From Cellvibrionales bacterium UBA2618 (GTDB lineage: Bacteria > Pseudomonadota > Gammaproteobacteria > Pseudomonadales > Porticoccaceae): a DNA stretch of 10,629 nucleotides. This document shows positions 1-5,487 of this stretch, one piece after another. Every line of letters begins with the position of its first letter. Within the stretch, counting starts at the first letter, position 1. Location of the stretch: positions 1 through 10,629 of the forward strand of contig DDJS01000155.1 in NCBI GenBank assembly GCA_002339165.1, written 5' to 3'. Both the position numbers and the translations under genes were made by a program. The notes below the pieces were generated by a model. It was not told the DNA's origin. It worked only from the letters and a program-made list of their open reading frames with translations, and made no database searches.

Positions 1-25
1 GAGCCATGATCAAACTCTTCAGTTC
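1..25 (-). rRNA. 16S ribosomal RNA, 5' end (partial)
   Basis: Read on the minus strand, these bases give the universal start of bacterial 16S rRNA, including the classic 27F region AGAGTTTGATCATGGCTC at positions 18-1. The sequence just before it (GAACTGA) matches gammaproteobacterial 16S 5' ends, so the mature end lies near position 25, within a few bases. The rest of the gene lies to the left, outside the window. A normal rRNA leader precedes it, so this is the head of a true rrn operon and not a stray fragment. Confidence 0.95.
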
Positions 26-34
26 AATCTTTAA

Positions 35-52
35 CCTCACCCGAAGGAGAGG
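35..52 (-). other. UUCG-capped hairpin just before 16S
   Basis: On the minus strand CCTCTCC (52-46) pairs with GGTGAGG (41-35) around a TTCG loop, with one internal mismatch. The cUUCGg closing arrangement is an unusually stable RNA tetraloop. The hairpin ends about 10 nt upstream of the 16S 5' end. It probably folds in the pre-rRNA and may limit or guide 5' maturation; the role is inferred. Confidence 0.6.
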
Positions 53-84
53 GAATGGTTACGCAAAAACTTGCTTTACCATTC
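53..84 (-). other. Leader stem-loop stacked on the UUCG hairpin
   Basis: A perfect 7-bp inverted repeat (GAATGGT at 53-59 and ACCATTC at 78-84 on the plus strand) encloses a smaller GCAA/TTGC stem (63-66 with 71-74). It begins directly next to the hairpin at 35-52, so the two helices could stack coaxially in the pre-rRNA. Only the pairing is seen; the function is inferred. Confidence 0.5.
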
Positions 85-135
85 AAATCTCAGTATCACA
101 AAACTGTACTACCTATTCGTAATGAATCGATGAGT

Positions 136-179
136 CACTTGCTTGTGATGATTCTTTGTCCCGAATCAATCAGCAAGTG
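136..179 (-). other. Long leader stem-loop downstream of boxA
   Basis: Outer arms CACTTGCT (136-143) and AGCAAGTG (172-179) are perfect 8-bp complements. Inside them TGATTC (149-154) pairs with GAATCA (163-168) around an 8-nt loop, giving a two-part hairpin with a small asymmetric internal loop. It starts 25 nt after boxA in the transcript. In other rrn leaders such helices assist 30S assembly and processing; here that role is inferred from position. Confidence 0.6.
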
Positions 180-203
180 CCCACACGCATTGTTTGATTA
201 CAT

Positions 204-223
204 TGTTAAAGAGCGGTTCGCTT
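204..223 (-). promoter_or_regulatory. boxB-boxA antitermination signal of the rRNA leader
   Basis: The minus strand reads GCTCTTTAACA at 214-204, identical to the core of the E. coli rrn boxA, which binds NusB/NusE (S10) and makes rRNA transcription resistant to Rho. Immediately upstream and overlapping it, AGCG-aac-CGCT (223-213) forms a small hairpin in the usual boxB position. The transcript then continues with the GTGTGGGCACT segment, as in E. coli. The boxA call rests on direct sequence identity; boxB is less certain because it is only a 4-bp stem. Confidence 0.85.
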
Positions 224-240
224 CTAAGAGCGGGTGGCGT

Positions 241-268
241 ATTTTATAGATAGCCACGTTTTTGTCAA
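241..268 (-). promoter_or_regulatory. rRNA promoter, gene-proximal (P2)
   Basis: Minus strand: perfect -35 TTGACA (268-263), 16-bp spacer, -10 TAAAAT (246-241), then a GC-rich discriminator (ACGCCACCC), giving a predicted start near 233-235. The 16-bp spacer and GC-rich discriminator are hallmarks of stable-RNA promoters that respond to ppGpp/DksA and growth rate. AT-rich sequence upstream (about 275-300) could act as an UP element. It lies 18 bp upstream of boxB. Confidence 0.85.
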
Positions 269-285
269 CAGCTAGACTCTAAATA

Positions 286-305
286 ACCGGTTTAATTTAA
301 CCGGT
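286..305 (-). repeat. Inverted repeat upstream of the proximal rRNA promoter
   Basis: ACCGGTT (286-292) and AACCGGT (299-305) are perfect 7-bp inverted arms separated by the 6-nt AT loop TAATTT. It lies 17-37 bp upstream of the P2 -35 box and inside the transcript made from the distal promoter. It could be a protein-binding site at P2 or an RNA hairpin; the sequence does not decide. Confidence 0.5.
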
Positions 306-461
306 GTCGCGCTTGCCTAGAGCGCATCCGAACCACGTTGCAAACAGCCACCGTGAATCGGTACAAAACGTTTGGTGTCAACTCCAGCGAAGCATTACTC
401 GTGCGCTGGCTCAATCGTTTCGCTGTTGTTTGATAAAGGTCTATCGATCAACAGAGCGCGC

Positions 462-515
462 ATTCTAACGTCGTGCCCTAAACTGTCAACAACTATTTAG
501 CGTTATTTTTTGAAC
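462..515 (-). promoter_or_regulatory. rRNA promoter, distal (P1), with AT-rich UP element
   Basis: Minus strand: perfect -35 TTGACA (489-484), 16-bp spacer, -10 TAGAAT (467-462), then GC-rich discriminator GCGCGCTC, with predicted start near 453-455. Immediately upstream (490-515) is an A/T-rich tract containing AAAAAATAA, a good candidate UP element for alpha-CTD contact. The geometry is the same as at the proximal promoter, about 220 bp downstream, so the operon has tandem promoters. Confidence 0.85.
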
Positions 516-550
516 GCGGCGTGCATCTGCCGCCCGACCAACCCATGAAA

Positions 551-576
551 CGCCCCGAGCATAGCTTTTCAGGGCG
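551..576 (-). terminator. Possible intrinsic terminator of tyrS
   Basis: Downstream of the tyrS stop, the minus strand forms CGCCCTGA (576-569) paired with TCGGGGCG (558-551), an 8-bp GC-rich stem with one G-U pair and a 10-nt loop, followed by TTTCAT. The U-run is short, so termination may be weak. Its place between tyrS and the UP element of the co-directional rRNA promoter supports a role in separating the two units. Confidence 0.5.
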
Positions 577-586
577 ATTTTAGGTC

Positions 587-1888
587 TTAGTCATAGCGTA
601 ACAAATGATATTTTTTCTTGCCGAGGCGAACCAAATAATAGCGCCCATAATAGGCCTCGGCGCGAGAAAAATTATCCGCACCCAACATATTGTCAGCGCT
701 CGACTTGGCCACACCGTTAATAAATACCGAATTTCGGCTCAATGCATCCTTTACTTCGCGGCCAGACTTAACCAATCCGCAGTCAACGAACAACTGGGTC
801 AAGGGAGCTGCGACGCTCTGATCGAGAATCGATGTCGGCAAACCATCCTGCTGCAATTGTTCGAAATCGGCCTCAGCCAGTCCGGACGCATCGCCGCTAA
901 ACAGTACCTCACTAATGCGTACCGCGGCCAAAAGCCCGGGCTCACCATGAACCAAGCGCGTCACTTCAGCGGCGAGCAATGCCTGCGCCTCGGGCCGACC
1001 CTGAGATCCACTATCGCGCGCCTCCACTGCGTCAATCTCCTCGATCGGCAAAAAAGTAAAGTAGCGCAGAAAACGGTAGACATCGGCATCGGCGACGTTG
1101 AGCCAGAATTGGTAAAAACTGTAGGGCGACGTCTTAGCCGCATCGAGCCAGATAGTGCCGGCCTCGGTTTTGCCAAACTTACTGCCGTCTGACTTGACGA
1201 TCAATGGCATGGTCATACCGTAACACTGCGCCTGAGTCTGCCGGCGGCTTAAATCGATGCCGCCGACAATATTACCCCACTGATCGCTGCCGCCGATTTG
1301 CAATGTGCATTTGTGCCGTCGATAGAGTTCAGAGAAATCAAGCGCTTGCAGCAAAGAGTACGAAAATTCGGTGAACGACATTCCCGCGCCTTCGCGATCA
1401 ATGCGCTGCTTAACGGATTCCCGCGCGATCATACTATTAACCGAAAAATGCTTACCAACATCGCGCAAGAAATCGAGGATGTCAACGCCCGCGGTCCAGT
1501 CTAGGTTGTTAACGATCATTGCTCTATTCTGCGAGTCGCCATCAAAATCTACGAACTGGCGAGTTTGAGCACGGAGCTTATCAACCCAACCCGCAACCAC
1601 GCCCGGGCTATTTAACTTTCGCTCCTCAGCCTTAAAACTGGGGTCTCCAATCAGCCCCGTCGAGCCACCCAGCAATATGATTGGCCGGTGTCCAGCCTGC
1701 TGAAAGCGCCGCAATACCAGCAATGGTACCAAGCTGCCAATATGCAGACTATCGGCCGTCGGATCAAAGCCGCAGTACAGCGTTATCGACTTGTCGAGAT
1801 GGGACTCTAGCTCTTGTTCTGCCGACTGCTGCGCTATCAAGCCACGGGCCTGCAACTGCGCCAACAACTCTCTGCCTGTGTACTTCAT
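587..1888 (-). CDS. tyrS: Tyrosine--tRNA ligase (TyrRS, TyrS type)
   Basis: Class Ic aminoacyl-tRNA synthetase that activates tyrosine with ATP and charges tRNA-Tyr in the cytoplasm. From the chosen ATG the protein has 433 residues, close to the 424 of E. coli TyrS. Visible motifs: the HIGH-type HIGS at 49-52 within YCGFDPTADSLHIGS, the tyrosine/ATP site QIGGSDQWGN at 197-206, the KMSKS-type loop KFGKT at 237-241 as in E. coli, and a C-terminal S4-like RNA-binding domain (roughly 365-430, with GLVKSGREVKDAL). The frame stays open upstream to a TTG at 1951, but MKYTGRELL at 1888 fits the family N-terminus; the Shine-Dalgarno before it is poor. The gene is co-directional with the downstream rRNA operon and divergent from the M23 peptidase. 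I call it the TyrS type and not TyrZ because of the KFGKT loop. Confidence 0.96.
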   Translation of the reverse strand: MKYTGRELLAQLQARGLIAQQSAEQELESHLDKSITLYCGFDPTADSLHIGSLVPLLVLRRFQQAGHRPIILLGGSTGLIGDPSFKAEERKLNSPGVVAGWVDKLRAQTRQFVDFDGDSQNRAMIVNNLDWTAGVDILDFLRDVGKHFSVNSMIARESVKQRIDREGAGMSFTEFSYSLLQALDFSELYRRHKCTLQIGGSDQWGNIVGGIDLSRRQTQAQCYGMTMPLIVKSDGSKFGKTEAGTIWLDAAKTSPYSFYQFWLNVADADVYRFLRYFTFLPIEEIDAVEARDSGSQGRPEAQALLAAEVTRLVHGEPGLLAAVRISEVLFSGDASGLAEADFEQLQQDGLPTSILDQSVAAPLTQLFVDCGLVKSGREVKDALSRNSVFINGVAKSSADNMLGADNFSRAEAYYGRYYLVRLGKKKYHLLRYD

Positions 1889-1999
1889 TGGGACCAATAT
1901 CCAGGGTAATTTACGGAGCGCTAACTCTACAGAATGGCGAGGTAAATACAAGATGTTAATATTTTGCTAACTACACCGGCCACTGGCGAACATAAAATA

Positions 2000-2033
2000 G
2001 TTGTTCACAACAGCCTGCAACAGGTTGGCAACC
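2000..2033. repeat. Three tandem short palindromes between tyrS and mepM
   Basis: GTTGT-tc-ACAAC (2000-2011), CCTG-caa-CAGG (2014-2024) and GGTTG-g-CAACC (2023-2033) lie almost end to end in the divergent intergenic region. The third overlaps the -35 box proposed for mepM. Such packing suggests operator half-sites or a small structured element, though each palindrome alone is short enough to arise by chance. Confidence 0.4.
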
Positions 2034-2052
2034 AAGGATTTATTCATATAGA
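2025..2052 (+). promoter_or_regulatory. Candidate sigma70 promoter for mepM-anmK
   Basis: TTGGCA (2025-2030) and TATAGA (2047-2052) with a 16-bp spacer give a reasonable promoter (5/6 and 4/6 consensus matches). The predicted start is near 2059, leaving a leader of about 27 nt before the ATG at 2086. Confidence 0.4.
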
Positions 2053-2085
2053 CTCAACACCTTACCGCCATGCGCTGCAATTTTT

Positions 2086-3459
2086 ATGAGTTTAGACAGC
2101 AGATTTAAATCGTCCTTGCGCATGCCTGAATCGGTCTGGTCGCTGTTGCGGGCGTTCCCTCAGCGCCACGCAATCGCGTCGGCGCTGGTGGCCAGCTTTT
2201 TGTTGGGACTAATCGCCTTTCCAACCGATCAGGGCGGCGACAGCCGCCAGGTTATCGAAACCATTGAACTAGAGCTAAAAAGCGCCGAAGTCAGCGCACC
2301 TGTGAGCCCCGCGCCGGTTGCGATAGCGCCGCAACCAACGCTGCGCTGGCGGGCGGTCAAAGTCGAGGACGGCGACAACCTGTCGACGCTCTTTGTACGC
2401 GCAAACCTGCCGGCCAGCGAGATTTATAATCTGACCGCATCACCCGGCGGCGATTTACTCGGCAACTTATACCCAGGTGACCAGTTCCGCATCGGCGTCG
2501 ACGGCACCGACAAAGTCATCCAACTGGAGTATATAAAATCACCGCTGACGCGCTATATTTTTGCCTATCACGACGGCGCTTATCGCACAGAAAAGCGCAC
2601 TCGCAAGGCCGACGTACTGCTCGGCTTTCGGCACGGTGTGATACGCGACTCCCTCTACAACTCCGGTAAGCGCGCGCAACTGCCCGACAAGATCATCATG
2701 GAACTGGCCAACATCTTTGGTTGGGATATCGACTTCGTGTTTGATATCCGCGAGGGGGACCAATTCTCGCTGTTGTTTGAAGAACGCTACCTCGACGGCC
2801 AACAGCTCGATGCCGGCGATATTATCGCCGCCTCCTTTACCAATCGCGGCAAAACATACCGCGCAGTGCGCTATCAAAATAGCGACGGCTCGACGCAGTA
2901 TTACTCGCCCGACGGCTTGAGTATGCGCAAGACATTTTTGCGTACGCCACTGGATATTTTTCGCATCAGCTCGGGCTTTAATCTCAAGCGTAAGCACCCG
3001 ATCCATAAAAAAATCAAAGCCCACCGCGGCGTCGATTATGCCGCGCCGCGAGGCACTCCGGTGTATGCAGCCGGCAAGGGCAAGGTGGTAGAGGCAGGTT
3101 TCCATCATGCCAACGGCAACTACATCTTTATCCAACACGGTCAGACCTACATGACCAAATATCTCCACCTACACAGTAAAAAGGTCAAAGTTGGACAAAC
3201 CGTATCGCAAAAGATGATGATTGGCACGGTCGGCTCAACCGGCTACTCGACCGGCCCGCACCTGCACTATGAATTTTTGGTCAATGGGGTACATAAAAAC
3301 CCGCGCACGGTGAAACTTCCACAGGCTGATCCCATAGAGGTCGACGAAAACAAGAGCTTTAAACGCACCACCAAACCCCTTTTGGTACGATTGGCAATCT
3401 ACGAGCAGGCATCCCGACAAGCATTGGATGCCCCTTTGGACCCCGCCAATGCCAACTGA
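2086..3459 (+). CDS. mepM: M23 family murein endopeptidase, MepM-like
   Basis: Envelope peptidase predicted to cut peptide cross-links in peptidoglycan and so allow wall growth. It is 457 residues long. A cytoplasmic N-terminus is followed by one hydrophobic segment (about 29-46) that anchors it or acts as an uncleaved signal. Next come a LysM/OapA-like region (about 88-160, WRAVKVEDGDNLSTLF) and a second linker domain (about 215-285). The LytM/M23 catalytic domain (about 290-415) has all zinc ligands: H313 and D317 (HRGVD) and H394 of the HLH motif, plus the conserved YLHLHS histidines at 361/363. All catalytic residues are present, so it should be active, unlike degenerate LytM regulators such as EnvC or NlpD. 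The start ATG has no clear Shine-Dalgarno; M13 (2122) is an alternative. anmK begins 12 nt after its stop, which suggests one operon. The symbol is by domain similarity. Confidence 0.9.
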   Translation: MSLDSRFKSSLRMPESVWSLLRAFPQRHAIASALVASFLLGLIAFPTDQGGDSRQVIETIELELKSAEVSAPVSPAPVAIAPQPTLRWRAVKVEDGDNLSTLFVRANLPASEIYNLTASPGGDLLGNLYPGDQFRIGVDGTDKVIQLEYIKSPLTRYIFAYHDGAYRTEKRTRKADVLLGFRHGVIRDSLYNSGKRAQLPDKIIMELANIFGWDIDFVFDIREGDQFSLLFEERYLDGQQLDAGDIIAASFTNRGKTYRAVRYQNSDGSTQYYSPDGLSMRKTFLRTPLDIFRISSGFNLKRKHPIHKKIKAHRGVDYAAPRGTPVYAAGKGKVVEAGFHHANGNYIFIQHGQTYMTKYLHLHSKKVKVGQTVSQKMMIGTVGSTGYSTGPHLHYEFLVNGVHKNPRTVKLPQADPIEVDENKSFKRTTKPLLVRLAIYEQASRQALDAPLDPANAN

Positions 3460-3471
3460 CCGACTGCCGCG

Positions 3472-4599
3472 GTGAATCATTCCGAGTTATACGTTGGCTT
3501 GATGTCCGGCACTAGCTTAGATAGCGTCGATGCAGTGTTGGTGGAGTCGCAATCGGGACAGTTCAACATGATTGGACACCACTCCCACTCGATCCCGGCA
3601 AAGCTCAAGGACGCCATACTCAAACTCTGCCAACCGGGAGATGACACGCTACAATTGTACGCAGAAACCGATGTCCAACTCGGCGAATTGTTCGCCGATG
3701 CGACCTTGCAGTTATTCGCCATACACCACATACAACCCAGCGCAGTCACGGCTATTGGCAGCCACGGACAGACCGTGCGGCACCTCCCGCCGAGCGATAA
3801 TTGGATTGGATTTTCACAACAAATCGGCGATCCTAATATCATCGCCGCGCTCACCCGTTGCGCCACGGTAGCTGATTTTAGACGCGCTGACATCGCGCTG
3901 GGAGGCCAAGGGGCGCCTCTGGTTCCAGCCTTTCATGAGGATTTTTTTGGGCACAGCGAACGCCACCGAGTGATCATCAATATTGGCGGCATTGCCAACA
4001 TCACATCACTGCCGCCATCGAATCTCTGTATCGGCTTTGATACCGGTCCCGGCAATTTATTGCTCGACGCTTGGTGTTGGCTGAATCGCCATCAACCGTT
4101 CGATCGCAATGGCGAATGGGGAGCTAGTGGCGCGGTCAACGAACAACTCTTGGAACGCCTAAAAGCGCATCCATTTTTTTCCTTGCCTAGCCCAAAAAGT
4201 ACCGGACGCGAGAGCTTTCACCTCGACTGGCTCAACCAACAACTGTGGAAACAGTTTGGCGACGATGGCCCGCCAGCGGCACAAGATGTGCAGGCGACGC
4301 TCTGCGCGCTGACTGCCGACAGCATTGCCGAGAGCGTTTTAACTCTTGATGTGTCAGCCGATGAAGCGTTTGTGTGTGGTGGTGGTGCTCACAACAGTGC
4401 GCTTATGTCACGGCTTGAAAAGCAACTCCAAGGCGTGCCACTATTAACCACAGCGGCCCTCGGACTCGATCCAGACTGGGTTGAAGCGGTTGCCTTTGCC
4501 TGGCTAGCAATGCGCCGCATACACCATTTGCCGGGGAATATGCCGAGCGTTACCGGCGCCCAGCGTTATGCTGTTCTAGGCGGTTTATACAGTGCATAA
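3472..4599 (+). CDS. anmK: Anhydro-N-acetylmuramic acid kinase
   Basis: Cytoplasmic kinase of murein recycling: it opens the 1,6-anhydro ring of anhydro-MurNAc and phosphorylates it to MurNAc-6-phosphate, using ATP. The 375-residue length matches the family (E. coli 369). Motifs seen: the N-terminal MSGTSLDSVDAVL at 11-23, GSHGQTVRH at 97-104, ALGGQGAPLVPAFH at 142-155, NIGGIANIT at 170-178, GFDTGPGN at 188-195 with D190 at the expected catalytic position, and CGGGAHN near the C-terminus. Translation starts at a GTG; the next in-frame Met is the M of MSGTS, which would cut into the first nucleotide-binding motif. The short 12-nt gap after the murein endopeptidase gene suggests co-expression of murein cleavage and recycling. 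Confidence 0.96.
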   Translation: MNHSELYVGLMSGTSLDSVDAVLVESQSGQFNMIGHHSHSIPAKLKDAILKLCQPGDDTLQLYAETDVQLGELFADATLQLFAIHHIQPSAVTAIGSHGQTVRHLPPSDNWIGFSQQIGDPNIIAALTRCATVADFRRADIALGGQGAPLVPAFHEDFFGHSERHRVIINIGGIANITSLPPSNLCIGFDTGPGNLLLDAWCWLNRHQPFDRNGEWGASGAVNEQLLERLKAHPFFSLPSPKSTGRESFHLDWLNQQLWKQFGDDGPPAAQDVQATLCALTADSIAESVLTLDVSADEAFVCGGGAHNSALMSRLEKQLQGVPLLTTAALGLDPDWVEAVAFAWLAMRRIHHLPGNMPSVTGAQRYAVLGGLYSA

Positions 4600-4639
4600 C
4601 TGGCCGGCGGGTGCCTCGATTTTATCCCGAAGCAGTAAG

Positions 4640-4993
4640 CTAGATAGAAAAAGAAGCCCCGCAACCACAAGTGGTCTGGGCATTAGGGTTACTAATTAAA
4701 AATCGCGAACCCATCAGGCTCTGTTCATAGTCAACGGTAGAGCCCGCTAGGTACTGATAACTCAGAGAATCGACCAGCACCGTGACGCCGTCGCGACTCA
4801 CCGGCGTATCGTCCTCAGCCATAACCTCTTCAAATGAGAACCCGTACTGAAAGCCCGAGCAGCCACCGCCAGTGACATAAACCCGCAGCTTTAAGTCGCA
4901 ATTGTCCTCTTCGACCTTCAAACTTTTTAATTTTTCCACGGCGCTGGCAGTTATTTCCAACGCGCTAGGAATGTAGGTTTCCACTTCTGACAT
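4640..4993 (-). CDS. erpA: A-type iron-sulfur carrier ErpA
   Basis: Small carrier that receives Fe-S clusters from the scaffold and passes them to target apoproteins. The HesB/IscA fold is complete, with the three cluster-ligand cysteines: C45 in VTGGGCSGFQYGF, and C109 and C111 in TTCGCGASFSI, counted from the ATG at 4993. Two in-frame ATGs lie six bases apart (4999 and 4993). I prefer 4993 because GGGAT sits 7-8 nt upstream of it and the candidate promoter would leave only about 10 nt before 4999. Product length is 117 residues, typical for ErpA. The gene converges with anmK (40 nt between stops) and follows the bactofilin gene after an 81-nt gap. Confidence 0.96.
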   Translation of the reverse strand: MSEVETYIPSALEITASAVEKLKSLKVEEDNCDLKLRVYVTGGGCSGFQYGFSFEEVMAEDDTPVSRDGVTVLVDSLSYQYLAGSTVDYEQSLMGSRFLISNPNAQTTCGCGASFSI

Positions 4994-5015
4994 GGACATA
5001 TCCCATCTCTGTGCG

Positions 5016-5043
5016 TGTATATTTAGCCGAACTTTAAGGCCAA
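5016..5043 (-). promoter_or_regulatory. Candidate promoter for erpA
   Basis: Minus strand TTGGCC (5043-5038), 16-bp spacer, TATACA (5021-5016). Both boxes match 4/6 of the sigma70 consensus. A start near 5008 would give a short leader that just includes the ribosome-binding site for the ATG at 4993. No IscR-type site was recognised. Confidence 0.35.
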
Positions 5044-5045
5044 TC

Positions 5046-5055
5046 GATCTAGATC
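5046..5055. repeat. Perfect 10-bp palindrome upstream of erpA
   Basis: GATCTAGATC is a perfect palindrome located 2 bp upstream of the proposed erpA -35 box and about 20 bp past the bactofilin stop. It could be a dimeric regulator site, or chance. It also contains two GATC motifs. Confidence 0.3.
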
Positions 5056-5074
5056 ATCACCGCAGCACAGACGG

Positions 5075-5485
5075 CTACTTACTATCTGCGCTCTGCGCCT
5101 CTTTGGGGAACTTGCTAATGTTGGTACTCTCCTGCTCGAGAACAAAACTACCCACCACTTCGGCGCCCTTTTCAACCTCGATAAGACTGTAATGAATATT
5201 GCCTTCAATCACCGCCTTTGACGCCAACTTCACCAGATTCCCAGCGTAGATGTTGCCTTTGACGTGGCCATTAATGACCACATCGCCAACCCAAATTTCA
5301 CCCTCGAGCAAACCGCCATGCAGCACTCTAACGCGAGAACTTTGATCGTCGGAGCGAACATTTCCCACCACCGTACCTTCAATTTCAAGGCTACCGGTGA
5401 AGTGGATATCCCCTTCGACTCTCGTCCCTTGAGCGATCAACGTCGTCGCACCATGGGTAGATACATTTTCTTTGTTGCCAAACAT
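5075..5485 (-). CDS. Bactofilin (polymer-forming cytoskeletal protein)
   Basis: Bactofilins polymerise without nucleotide into filaments at the inner membrane and position cell-wall enzymes. The 136-residue product has a short polar N-terminus (MFGNKENVS), a central right-handed beta-helix core (about 15-115) with the family's repeating pattern of glycine and small hydrophobic residues (ARGTRVEGDIHFTGSLEIEG-type turns, then VRVLHGGLLEGEIWVGDVVINGHVKGNIYAGNLVKL), and a short charged tail. The ATG at 5485 has a good AGGG ribosome site and lies 2 nt after the stop of the upstream gene; the frame is open further upstream but overlaps that gene. The unit appears to be argC - DUF6776-like - bactofilin. 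Family assignment is firm; the cellular role here is inferred. Confidence 0.92.
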   Translation of the reverse strand: MFGNKENVSTHGATTLIAQGTRVEGDIHFTGSLEIEGTVVGNVRSDDQSSRVRVLHGGLLEGEIWVGDVVINGHVKGNIYAGNLVKLASKAVIEGNIHYSLIEVEKGAEVVGSFVLEQESTNISKFPKEAQSADSK

Positions 5486-5487
5486 AG

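Larger units (their letters stand above)
26..455 (-). ncRNA. 16S rRNA leader (pre-rRNA 5' external spacer)
   Basis: The region lacks a credible protein gene and is explained as the transcribed leader of the rRNA operon. In transcription order (descending coordinates) it holds the start region of the distal promoter (about 453-455), a stretch of about 190 nt without a recognised motif, the proximal promoter (241-268), boxB/boxA (204-223), the segment GTGTGGGCACT (180-190 on the minus strand), which is also found in E. coli rrn leaders, and three stem-loops before the mature 16S end. The leader normally recruits the Nus antitermination complex, helps pre-16S folding and supplies one arm of the RNase III processing stem; the partner arm lies outside the window. 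Confidence 0.8.

Noticed and set aside
55..249. 64-residue open frame on the plus strand opposite the 16S leader
   Set aside because: It lies antisense to boxA and the leader stem-loops, shows no family features, and the DNA is fully explained as rRNA leader and promoter.
605..1192. 195-residue open frame on the plus strand
   Set aside because: It is antisense to the C-terminal half of tyrS, which has complete TyrRS motifs.
1889..1951. TTG start giving tyrS a 21-residue N-terminal extension
   Set aside because: The extension has no family counterpart, and the ATG at 1888 begins with the expected MKYTGRELL segment.
2539..3168. 209-residue open frame on the minus strand
   Set aside because: It is opposite the catalytic region of the M23 peptidase, with all zinc ligands encoded on the plus strand. 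Long antisense frames are common in GC-moderate genes.
4600..4639. Terminator between convergent anmK and erpA
   Set aside because: Only a 4-bp CGGG/CCCG pairing with a long loop is visible, with no proper T-run.
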